DNA of 64,000 nucleotides, taken from contig NC_083577.1 of assembly GCF_027579695.1 (NCBI RefSeq), positions 55,190,283-55,254,282 of the forward strand, written 5' to 3'. Under the pieces are notes generated by a model. The model made no database searches. It saw nothing but the letters and a program-made list of their open reading frames with translations, and was not told the DNA's origin. A program made the position numbers and the translations under genes. The DNA is from Neoarius graeffei. Its lineage: Eukaryota; Chordata; Actinopteri; Siluriformes; Ariidae. This document shows, piece by piece, positions 55,201-64,000 of the stretch (position 1 is the first letter of the stretch; each line of letters starts with the position of its first letter).

Positions 55201-58200
55201 CTGATCACTGCATTGTTCATCTTATCCCGACCTACAGGCAGAAGCTGAAATCTGCTAAGCCTGTAGTCAAGACAGTGAGGAGATAGTGCGATGAGGCCAA
55301 AGTGGAACTACAAGCCTGCTTTGACTGCACTGATTGGAGTGTTTTTGAGGCTGCAGCTTCAGACCTGCATGAACTGACTGATACCGTGACATCTTACATC
55401 AGTTTTTGTGAGGATATGCGTGTGCCCAACAAGACCTTATGCACATACAACAACAACAAACCCTGGTTCACTGCAAAACTCAGGCAGCTTTGCCAGGCCA
55501 AGGAGGATGCCTACAGAAGTGGCGACAGAGTCCTGTACAAACAGGCCAGAAACACACTGACGAAAGAGGTGAAAGCAGCTAAGAGGAGCTACGCTGAAAG
55601 GATCAAAAACAGCCTTTCAGCCAACGATCCGGCATCAGTGTGGAGAGGCCTGAAGAATATCACCAGCTACAGGAGACCATCCCCCAACACTGCAATGAAC
55701 CATCAACTGGCTGACAAGTTGAATGTGTTCTACTGCAGATTTGACACATTCACACCTCTCCCCCCCCAGACATTAAAGACCAATTTACACTTCCTGCTAT
55801 TCTGCCTCCTCTCGCCTCTGACCCCACACCAGCACTCAAGATCTGTGAAGAGGATGTTTGTCAGCTTTTTCGCAGACAGAAGATCAGGAAGGCACCTGGC
55901 CCAGAAGGTGTGTCCCTCCTGTCTGAAGGTCTGTGCTGATCAGCTGGCCCCCCATCTTCACCCAGATCTTCAATAGATCCCTGGAGCTGTGTGAAGTCCC
56001 CTCATGCTTCAAACACTCCACAATAATCCCAGTTCCCAAGAAAACCACCATCACAGGACTGAATGACTACAGGCCTGTAGCCCTCACATCTGTAGTCATG
56101 AAGTCCTTCGAGAGACTGGTGTTGTCACACCTGAAGGACATTACAGACCCCCTGCTGGACCCCCTGCAGTTTGCCTACCGGGCAAACAGGTCAGCGGATG
56201 ATGCAATCAATATGGGACTGCACTACATCCTGCAACACCTTGACTCTGCAGGGACGTACGCCAGGATCCTGTTCGTGAACTTCAGTTTGGCGTTCAACAC
56301 CATCGTTCCAGACATCCTCCACACCAAGCTCACCCAGCTCACTGTGCCCTCCTAACTCACTGTGCCCTCCTCCACCTGTCAGTGGATTATAAACTTCCTG
56401 ACTGACAGGAAGCAGCAGGTGAGGCTGGGGAGCATCACATCCAGCACCCGGACTATCAGCACTGGCGCCCCCCAGAGGTGTGTGCTCTCCCCACTGCTAT
56501 TCTCCCTTTACACCAACGACTGCACCTCAAGAGACCTGTCTGTTAAACTCCTGAAATTTGAAGATGACACAACGGTCATCGGCCTCATCCGAGACAGTGT
56601 CGAGTCTGCATACAGACGGGAGGTTGAACGGCTGGTCTGTTGGTGCGGTCAGAACAATCTGGAGCTGAACACGCTCAAAACTGTGGAGATGACAGTGGAC
56701 TTTAGGAAGAGCCCCCCCACCCTGCCGCCCATCACCAACAATGCTGTGACTGCTGTTGAAACCTTCAGGTTTCTGGGCTCCACAATCTCCCGGGACCTGA
56801 AGTGGGAGACCAACACAGTCACCATCATCAAAAAGGCCCAGCAGAGGTTGTACTTTCTGCGCCAGCTCAGGAAGCTCAACCTGTCTAAGGAGCTGCTGAC
56901 ACAATTCTACTCTGCCATCATTCAGTCTGTTCTCTGCTCTTCCATCACTGTTTGGTTTGGATTGGTCACCAAGCAGGACAAGAACAGACTGCAATGGACA
57001 ATAAGGTCTACAGAGAAAATTACTGGTGTCAGCCTGCCCTCCATCCAAGACCTGTACCTGTCCAGAGTCAGGAAATGGGCAGGTAACATCTCTGCAGACC
57101 CATCACACCCTGGTCACAAATTGTTTAAACTTCTCCCCTCTGGGAGACACTACAGAACACTGTACGCAAAAACAACCGGACACAAGAACATTTTTTTCCC
57201 CCTCAGGCTGTCTCCATGATGAACAGCTCAAACCGGACTCAAATATCAGTAACATCAGCTGTGAAATATCTGCACACTCATACCGTCATTCTGTGCACAC
57301 TGTATATTTATATTTACTAAGTCATCCTTGCACTATGCACCATTTTGCACCAAAAGATTCTACATGTACATAGCTTTTTGTTTTGTTTTTTGTCTACGCT
57401 TTTTTTTTATCTGTTTGTACTACGAGAGCTAAGTGAAACCGGAGCCAAATTCCTTGTGTGTGTTCACATACCTGGCAATAAAAGTGATTCTGATTCTGAT
57501 TCCTTTACAATGATAAAACAACTTTAAAAAAACTTTTTCTCTAGTTTTGAACTGAAGAGACATTTGAAAATGCAAATGTGAGCAAAGAGTGACAATAAGA
57601 TGGCAAGGATGGAGACATACCTGAGTTCTTCTGGATGGGTTCATACACTGTTATAGTATCATCACTGAGGTAGAAGGAGATGATGAATGTGCGGTCCTTG
57701 TCAATAGGGTTGTCTGTCAACATTTTGCCCAAAAATCTCAGTATGTGGCTCACCAGACCCTGGCTGTCATATAGAAGTAACAGAATATAACATTTTGAAT
57801 TATACTGTATTCCCATCAAGAACCAAAATATATACTAAAGCTGAAATAGAATTAAATACTATTATTGCTTTTGGGATTATATTTCTAATTATGGCCATAA
57901 ACTGGAACAATAAACAAACTTGTATAATGAATTCTAGCACCAATGCCTAAATGCCTAATTTTAGCAAAGACAAAAGACCAGCCTTGTCTGCCATCCATTA
58001 CTACACGTAGTCAGAATGAAAAAACACAAGTAGAACAGACAGGGAACTTAACCCCAATTCAGATCAATCAAATGCTCAGAGAGATGTTGGTGTGTTGGTT
58101 AGTTTTAATATTCATTCTGTTAAAAGGTAGAATGAAGTGTTCAGCATGTCCTGAGGGAACTTACTCCAGAAACCATGTGGTTACCTGTCTTTTTCCATTA

Positions 58201-61200
58201 GCTTCCTGAAGTCTTTCTGAGGGGGTTTGAGCACCAGCCCCTGGCAGGAGCAAAGAGAGTCCTCCTCTGATCCAAAGCCAGTATAAGGAGGAACCTGGAG
58301 AACTACTTTAGCTGGTGGTGGGGCCTGATACTTCACAGGAGTGAAGTCCTCTACAAAGGAACATATAAACACAAAGACATTTTAATACTATTATTTGGAT
58401 TTTAACGCAGAGAAAGAACTACAGGTCCAAACATTAATAGAAACATGTTGCCGAAAGAGCATCCTATTTCAATTCTAGTCACTATTTTACTATTTTCACT
58501 TATGACAGTAAAGTCGGGTGTTTAGGATATTGCACAGAGAGTTATTGCTTATATTTTCATCAGTGAACCAGTCCGTTTGTACAGCATGGTGCTGATACAT
58601 TTTGTTGTTACTTCCAGCATGCCTTTAATGGTTTGCGACACCAGGTCCACCAGTCGATCATGCCTAGCTATGTAAAGGCATTTATAAAAATTGCAGCCAT
58701 TTAGAACATATACCGTTGTCTCGCTATCATGGGTAGTAGGATACAGTGTGGGTCATGGCTAGATAGATACCAGGTGGTCTGGTCAGGAGGACTTGAAAGT
58801 GGGCTTTGAGAGTGAAAGTTAGAATGTCCTCGCCAAGGTGTTTGAGAGTAATGGAGTGGAACGCTAGTACTAGAAACGCTAGTACGCCACAGGAGTAAAC
58901 ACACACACACGCGTGTGTTGTGCTAATACAGAGCGCACTTCCTCTCATGCTTGCCTCTCTGCATTACTCAGCTGCAGGGTTGATATGACCAGATTGGACA
59001 TCTGTTTTCATTTTCACCAATACATCATTAGATTAATGGAAGTCATCAGCAAAAGAAAACTGAAAGTAACATAACTAAGCTTTGAGCGGTAATGGAGGCA
59101 AGCAAAATTTATTTTCATAACAACCAAACACTGACATCTGAACTCAATACTGACACCATGTGGTCACACTCACATAAAACACAAGTGACCTGATGTAATC
59201 AGTTCCTCAACACAGGCTGAGCTTGGAACATTCTTAATTTTAATTTCCAATTGAACCGATACTGATTACATTTGGATGTTTTCCACAGTGCTGAGAATTG
59301 AACTCACCAATGCCATATTTGAAACGATAGTACTCTTTGGTGAAGTTGTCACAGTCACTAATCATCACTTTCCGGCCCCAGACGTTAACGACCTTTCCGA
59401 TCATCAGGTCACAGTCTTTGTAGCACTCCTCATGTACAGCACCAGTCTGAGACCATACACATTTACAAGAATAGTTTAATCCCCTGGCATTTCCATATTT
59501 ACACCTAACTCAGCTAATAAATAAACATGCTATTATGGTACTTGAGAAATGAGAAAATTAAGAATGAAGACCATATTTTTCATTTAATGATAGATGTCAT
59601 CTAAGCGCGTTTAGAATGGTTTACACACTAGTGACTTTTTAACTTACCTTGAGGTTGTCCAAAATGTAGCGACCCCCATGTCCCATTGGCCCAAATACAT
59701 TGAGGACAGTACGGTCTGTTATTTCTCCAGGCAGGCGTTTGGGAGTAGGAGCATGCTGTTCAGGAAAGGCAAGAGAAAATAACTGCAATCTGTCTTGAAA
59801 AACTGGCTGAAAAGATCTGATAATTAAAATATATATCTTAGAGGCTATTATTTTCACACCAGGGGATTTACAGAAACTTTTCTGTTGACATCTAGAGCCA
59901 TAGAAAAGGAGTACAATTTCAGACTTCCAGACAACATGACAAGATACATTAAGGACAAAAACTAACTGATACTAATATAATAATGTTCCATCCAACATTC
60001 TTTCAAAATGGATTTCAAGAGCAGAGAGAGAAAAATGCTTTGGGGAGTCTGATGCTATGTCAGCCTTGTCAGTCAAGATGAGTGCAAGGCATAGGTGATG
60101 GAGAAGCTCATCCATGCAGAAGACAAGACAAAGCGAGGAGAGGTGGTTGGAATACTGTGCCGTCCTTTTTGTTCCACTAAAGTTGAAAGTTACATCACAG
60201 TGGCTTGTATGTCTATACTCTAATTAAGGAAATCACAGGGGCTTGTACTGTATGGCAATAGTGCACTGCTCTCTTCCAATAATGATGGAATTCCGATGAG
60301 CGTATCAGCACATAACTGTCACCATGCTCCAACGGATCCATCACTATTGGACGAGAACAGTAGACTACTGGCAGCAAGCAGCCCTGTGTCTGTGCCTGAT
60401 TTTAAGTTTTTAGTTGAACAGAACAAAGTGGATGCTACAACAGTGGCTGTTATTCTGTAAAAATGTTCACCTCAATAGAAGTGATAGCATTTCATGGTGG
60501 TTAAAAAACAAAATAAAAACATCTCCCATGGTACAGAATGTACCAAAAATAGCTGAGAATGAGAATACATTAAAAAATACAAAGATAGTTTTTCACAATT
60601 AAACCATAACATATGAGCTCCTGCCACGCACCTTTGGAAGCTTGCTCCTGTGTAAAAATTTAGGAGCAGTATCTCGACCAGAGTTTGCATATCTAACTTC
60701 GAGTATTTCTATGGTATCATCTGCCAAAAAGTAATGCAGAATCAGTTCTCTGCAGTCTCCATACATGCTCTGGGTATCATCCCAATAGCAATAAAAACGC
60801 AGAACATTGCCATCATGGTTGAGGAACTGCCTTAAGGTATCCTGCCTCTCATACGGGCGCAGTGGCTTCATGCTGTCCTCCTGCTGTGAAAGTAAAGGGC
60901 ACAGTCTTGGAACACACTGATATACCATTTGAAGAAGTGACCAGTTTAGAGACAGCCACATGCTTACCTTCTGACGAAATTTAGTATACGGGTCTGTTGG
61001 TATTGCAGCAGGGGCATTAACACGCACACCCATTTTCCTCAGGAAGTAGTGTGTGAAAGGGTCACAGTCTGTTATCATAAAGGTCCTGGAGTAGAAAACC
61101 ATCTCCTGGTTGATATTAAAGTGGTGCAAATTGTAAAACTTGTCATCATTAGGAGCCGGGAGAGGAATGCGATGGCGGCGGATAAGTGTTCCTACGTGGA

Positions 61201-61699
61201 GAGAGAACGGGTTAACCATAAGTGTATTACTCAGAATTGTCAATTATTTGTCATTTGAAGGAGTTACCTTGTGTAATGCCACTATTTTTGAACTCTGGCT
61301 CCACAACCTGTATGGTGTCGTCTTCTGGGTAGAAATAAACCTTACATTTTCGAATCCTGTAAGTTTCCTCTTTGCTGTGAGTAACAGGTTCTTGAAAATA
61401 TGCATCGAAGCAAAGAACCTAAAGTAAGAGAAAGCTGTCTGAATGGTATCTGCACACTTTGCTACACTTTTTTGGGAAACTGATTAACTGGTTTTCTTTT
61501 ATTTTCAAACCTGCTTGTCAAATGCGATCCATGAGGGGGCCTCACTGTCCTCTCCTTTGGGAAACACTGAAGATTTAAGCTTTGCTCTTTGGCCCAAGAG
61601 CAGTTCTCCTCCAATACCAGGCTTCTCTGCTCCCACCATCATCGGCAGGTCATTGCAGTAATCAAAATGCTGAGACTTGTGAAACTTTTCTTTTCCCAC
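43559..61699 (-). CDS. efhc2: efhc2, EF-hand domain (C-terminal) containing 2; exons 2-15, 5' end outside window
   Basis: Protein of motile-cilium doublet microtubules (an inner microtubule protein by family knowledge) with three DM10 domains and a degenerate EF-hand C-terminus. Coding exons read on the minus strand: 61511-61699, 61268-61418, 60968-61191, 60632-60883, 59648-59755, 59308-59446, 58185-58350, 57621-57763, 52415-52611, 52141-52274, 51653-51847, 50913-51002, 50706-50808, 43559-43669. Every intron is GT-AG and all reading phases join without a break. The pieces total 733 codons; about 14 more are expected from exon 1, giving about 747 against 749 in human. EFHC2 rather than EFHC1 is shown by [10 protein letters not shown] and EKPGIGGE near the start and [13 protein letters not shown] in the middle. 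The human start exon (MALPLLPG-like) has no match in 61700-64000. The gene lies upstream of ndp on the same strand, as in mammals. Confidence 0.95.
44937..47413. mobile_element. hAT element inserted in the mariner-type element
   Basis: Ends CAGTGTTTCATAACC and, reversed, CAGGGGTTCTCAACC. The 8-bp duplication is ATTGATGG / ATCTATGG (44929-44936 and 47414-47421). The interior is mostly non-coding and holds a further hAT-like element. Confidence 0.82.
45495..46750 (+). mobile_element. Second-level nested hAT-like element
   Basis: Ends TAGTGTTGCCACCTG...CAGGTGGCAACCCTA, flanked by the perfect 8-bp duplication CTTAGATC (45487-45494 and 46751-46758). At about 45990-46165 the plus strand encodes [19 protein letters not shown] and [15 protein letters not shown], like the C-terminal end of hAT/ZBED transposases. 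A (CAA)/(TAA) run is at about 45800-45838. Confidence 0.85.
48887..49615. repeat. Near-perfect 728-bp inverted repeat (foldback element)
   Basis: Arms of about 355 bp (48888-49245 and 49258-49615) start AGGAACAGTCCACCGTACTT and end with its complement. Only a few mismatches were seen by eye, and the loop is about 12-15 bases. A TTA on each side (48884-48886, 49616-49618) would fit a PIF/Harbinger-type target. No coding capacity. Confidence 0.9.
49736..50036. mobile_element. 301-bp MITE
   Basis: Inverted ends GCCTAGGTCACAAC...GTTGTGACCTAGGC with CpG-rich interior (several cgtacg and ggccg words). The target duplication is not clear. Confidence 0.75.
52415..58350 (-). CDS. efhc2: efhc2 exons 8-10: third DM10 domain
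   Basis: Exons 58185-58350, 57621-57763 and 52415-52611 encode the linker [13 protein letters not shown] and DM10-3 (about residues 369-537), including [22 protein letters not shown] and [14 protein letters not shown]. The 5.0-kb intron between the last two exons contains a complete LINE and three SINE copies. Phases (2, 1, 0) are consistent across the large intron, so the insertions have not disturbed the coding sequence. Confidence 0.92.
53001..53222 (+). mobile_element. tRNA-derived SINE, copy 8, internally deleted
   Basis: The head runs into TGTGAGTGTGAATGG, skipping the central body. Flanks GGTTAGGTATAT / GGTTAGGTTTAT form an imperfect duplication. Confidence 0.8.
53285..53680 (+). mobile_element. 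SINE copy 9, subfamily with GGGCGGCCTTGGGCTG-type 3' half
   Basis: Same tRNA head but a different 3' part: ACGGCCTTGGGCTGAGGTGC, then CTGCTCCCCGGGTGCTG and TTCACTGCTTCATATGGG. Contains a (TG)n run at about 53553-53580. Confidence 0.8.
53838..54212 (+). mobile_element. SINE copy 10, same subfamily as copy 9
   Basis: Head GTGGTGTAGTGGTTAGC, 3' half with GGGGCGGCCTTGGGCTGAAG, ending GACAAATAAAGATTTCTTCT with a (TTC)n tail. Confidence 0.85.
54280..57509 (+). mobile_element. Full-length non-LTR retrotransposon (LINE) in efhc2 intron
   Basis: Begins AGATGGCGCCGCGGACGG and ends with a GATTCTGATTCTGATT tail, flanked by the 9-bp duplication ATGATAAAA (54271-54279 and 57510-57518). Encodes an apurinic-type endonuclease and a reverse transcriptase, and looks like the L2/CR1/Rex1 group; clade not assigned. 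Antisense to efhc2. Confidence 0.9.
54282..57219 (+). pseudogene. LINE ORF: endonuclease and reverse transcriptase, inactivated
   Basis: Endonuclease at 54580-55230: [42 protein letters not shown] and GLSDH. RT at 55970-56800: [42 protein letters not shown] and [11 protein letters not shown], where the usual A of the ADD box is E. The C-terminal part has [14 protein letters not shown] and [11 protein letters not shown]. Breaks: in-frame TAG at 55284-55286, a frameshift between 55780 and 55935, and a TAA from an 18-bp tandem duplication near 56337-56372. The hydrophobic start is part of the element, not a host signal peptide. Confidence 0.88.
59308..60883 (-). CDS. efhc2: efhc2 exons 5-7: second DM10 domain
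   Basis: Exons 60632-60883, 59648-59755 and 59308-59446 encode DM10-2 (about residues 203-369), with [31 protein letters not shown] and [15 protein letters not shown]. The 5' splice acceptor of exon 5 is a tandem cagcag, so the exon can start at 60883 or 60880 and include or skip one glutamine. The 36-codon exon 59648-59755 carries the [10 protein letters not shown] stretch typical of EFHC2. Confidence 0.92.
60968..61699 (-). CDS. efhc2: efhc2 exons 2-4: N-terminal segment and first DM10 domain
   Basis: Exon 2 starts with the codon of V (about residue 15) and ends at FDKQ in phase 0. Exons 3 and 4 encode DM10-1 (about residues 78-202). Its signature stretches are [14 protein letters not shown] in the N-terminal half and [17 protein letters not shown] in the C-terminal half. 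The two exons join in phase 1 through a glycine codon. Introns here are short (92 and 76 bp), unlike the large introns farther down the gene. Confidence 0.93.
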
Positions 61700-61793
61700 C
61701 TAAAAAACAGACCAGGTTATTGAAAGAAGACAGGGCTTAAGCAGAGTTTTAAAACAATACCATGAGCAACAGGTCAGAGTGGGCTAAACACCC

Positions 61794-62176
61794 ATCCATC
61801 CATCCATCCATCCATCGTCTGTAGCCACTTATCCTGTCCCACAGGGTTGCAGGCAAGCTGGAGCCTATCCCAGCTGACTATGGGTGAGAGGCGAGGTACG
61901 CCCTGGACAAGTCACCAGATCATCGCAGGGCTGACACATAGACACAAAACCATTCACACTCACATTCACACCTACGGTCAATTTAGAGTCACCAATTAGC
62001 CTAACCTGCATGCCTTTGGACTGTGGGGGAAACCGGAGCACCCGGAGGAAACCCACGCGGACACGGGGAGAACATGCAAACTCCACACAGAAAGGCCCTC
62101 ATCGGCTGCTGGGCTCGAACCCAGGACCTTCTTGCTGTGAGGCAACAGTGCTAACCACTACACCACCGTGCCACCA
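61794..62176 (-). mobile_element. tRNA-derived SINE, copy 11 (efhc2 intron 1)
   Basis: Antisense copy with an (ATCC)n tail at its left end. Perfect duplication GGCTAAACACCC at 61782-61793 and 62177-62188. Confidence 0.92.
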
Positions 62177-62286
62177 GGCTAAACACCCCTATAAAACACC
62201 TCTCCTCTGTAATTTTAACAATAAGAAAGGTTTTGTGCACAAAGGCATTGTCATGCTAGAACAGATTTGGACAATTTAGTTCCATT

Positions 62287-62621
62287 CATTGATTTTCTAT
62301 ACCACTTATCCATTACGTGTCGCAGGTGAGCTGGAGCCAATCCCAGCTGACATTAGGGGAGAGGTGGAGTGCATTCTGGACAGATTGCCAATCTATTGAG
62401 GGGCAAGTCCCAGAAATCCATTCACACTCCCACTCAAATTAGAGTAGCCAGTGGACCTAATCTGCACGTCTTTGGACTGTAGAAGGAAACCGGAGCTCCC
62501 AGAGGAAACCAACGCAGGTATGATGAGAACATGCAAACTCCACACAGAAAGGCCCCAGTCGACCTAGGACCTGCTTGTTGAGGGGTGACGGTGCTAACCA
62601 CTGCACCACCGTACTGCCTCC
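62287..62621 (-). mobile_element. Old diverged SINE, copy 12
   Basis: Same plan (GGAGCCAATCCCAGCTGAC, TCTTTGGACTGTAGAAGG, GAACATGCAAACTCCACAC, CTAACCACTGCACCACCGT) with many substitutions. No clear duplication. Confidence 0.75.
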
Positions 62622-62622
62622 T

Positions 62623-62766
62623 TTAGTTCTAGTGAAGGGAAATTGTAATGCTACAGCATAAACAGACATCCTACACAACTGTGCTTCCAGCTTTGTGACA
62701 ACAGTTTGGGGAAGAACCACATGTGGGTGTGATAGGTGTCCACAAACTTTTGGCCACATAGTGTGT
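62623..62766 (-). mobile_element. Terminal fragment of a Tc1-like element
   Basis: Contains GGGGAAGAACCACATGTGGG and ends GGTGTCCACAAACTTTTGGC near a TA-rich site, typical of the ends of Tc1-like elements in fish. Only one end is present. Confidence 0.5.
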
Positions 62767-64000
62767 AGCATTATCATTATACTGTACTGTGAAAAAAATC
62801 CTATTAGGTACCTATTATGCAATTTCTTCAAACAATTTTTGTCTTAGGTGATTATTTTATGATTTCTGCATTATTGGGGCAGGAACAACATTTTAGATTT
62901 CAAAAAATGACTTTACCAGTTTAAATTAAATGTAACAAAAGTGTATGTCAGTAAAGAAAGTAACATATTTAATAATTATTCCACAAAATCGAGTTGTACA
63001 CGCACTGATAGTCGACAAGGCGCGTAGCACCGAGTCGGCTCTAAGCCATGTACAACGAGATTGAGTGGAATTGAGTGAATTATATCCACATTCACTGGAT
63101 TTTGAGAAACAGAGCATTTTTTTTTGTAAATTTGATAAAGAACTCCTTTATACAAAACTTCCGACAAAATCATTTCTGCTTAGAATGTAAACAAACCGGC
63201 GAAATGACAGTAGCAATTTGTGGAAAATGCTATAATAATAATTCTTGAAAAATAAAAAAAGATACATTTTCACAATCAAATACTTTTATTCCATAATTTG
63301 TTGCTTTTTTTTGAGGGGGGGGGGGGTCTTTTTCTTCTTCTTTAGGGTTTTTTGGCGGTTTGCAAACCAACTTAAAGGTGCATTAATGTCACCGATTGGG
63401 CTGGAGTGTGGAACAGGAAATGGGGGAGGGGCTATATGCGTTTAGCTATTTCTGTTTCTTTTAACTACTTGACAACATTTTTGGGGTTTTGTTTTTGAGC
63501 AGAGTTTTTATTTCGTCCTTGGTTGGTTCAGCAATACGCTACGCCATATTGTTTTTCTCTACTCACGGTATATGAGCTGATATCCTAGTGGTGGCCAATC
63601 AGAACACGCGATTGCTCATATCCAGCGAATATGAAAAAATGCATCAGCATTCTGATTCGGATTCTATGATGATCCATGAGAGGATAAACACTGGATACTC
63701 CCTATTAGTCAGACAGAACTGAGGATGCCTTTAGGATGAGAGGCGAAACGTTTTCAAGAATCTTCAAGCAAGTCCAGTTGCTCTCTTCAACCAACCACAG
63801 ATTACTATGTACCTGGATGACTGAGATTCGTCACAGATATGTTTCTACGCACTTTGGGATGAAATCCCTATGAGAGGACTTCCAGAAAACTGGCAGACAT
63901 CTTAGCCAGAGAGGATCGTTCATTTTTGTCAACCTGGAACGACCATCATTGAACAGAGGTGGGTGTCTATGACATCTTTTATCAGCCACCTACAATGCAG
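62767..64000. other. Left part of efhc2 intron 1 or upstream; unassigned repeats
   Basis: No coding exon found. There is a run of G at about 63318-63327. From 63704 on, the words GAACTGAGGATGCCT and GAGAGGCGAAACGTTTTCAA look like the terminal part of a common fish interspersed repeat whose class I cannot name. Confidence 0.3.

Noticed and set aside
63541-63600. Possible efhc2 first exon (an ATGGCG on the minus strand)
   Set aside because: Runs into a stop at once and lacks the LPLLPG-like sequence; exon 1 is probably outside the window.

Overview
This is vertebrate nuclear DNA from a ray-finned fish. Coding sequence is split by GT-AG introns, and the rest is dominated by teleost-type retroelements, Tc1/mariner and hAT transposons, tRNA-derived SINEs of the DANA/Mermaid type and simple repeats. 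From memory of that SINE family, an otophysan fish and perhaps a catfish is my best guess, but this is unverified. There are no bacterial-type operons, CRISPR arrays or genuine tRNA genes.

Host genes. Two are recognisable, both on the minus strand, in the same order and orientation as human NDP and EFHC2. efhc2 (EF-hand and DM10 domain protein of ciliary doublet microtubules) covers about 61.7 to 43.45 kb. Fourteen coding exons can be placed; exon 1 lies to the right of the window. ndp (norrin, a secreted cystine-knot ligand of Frizzled-4) has its signal-peptide exon at 33.57-33.96 kb and its knot exon at 28.04-28.26 kb, with a possible TATA-led leader exon near 38 kb. No mao exon was found.

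Layout. 1-13 kb: three copies (A, B, C) of one Ty3/Gypsy family with the Gmr1-like order gag-protease-integrase-RT-RNase H, all on the minus strand. A sits inside an older plus-strand chromovirus (D). B and C have paired LTRs and matching 5-bp target duplications. The gag capsid of the family carries a SCAN-like segment. B has lost its RT and holds a block of 28S rRNA in a circularly permuted order. 13-25 kb: a SINE, a gypsy relic and three Tc1-like transposons, each broken open by later insertions. 26-42.5 kb: ndp and its upstream region, poor in transposons. 42.5-64 kb: efhc2, whose introns hold nested mariner/hAT elements, a 728-bp near-perfect foldback, a full-length but dead LINE with target duplications, and many SINEs.

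I see no multi-gene accessory or defence system. The most unusual feature is the rRNA-retrotransposon chimera in element B (4942-5345), followed by the SCAN-like gag, the foldback in the efhc2 intron, and the transposon-poor stretch upstream of ndp. Coordinates of exons and of elements with target duplications were read base by base; boundaries called approximate may be off by tens of bases.
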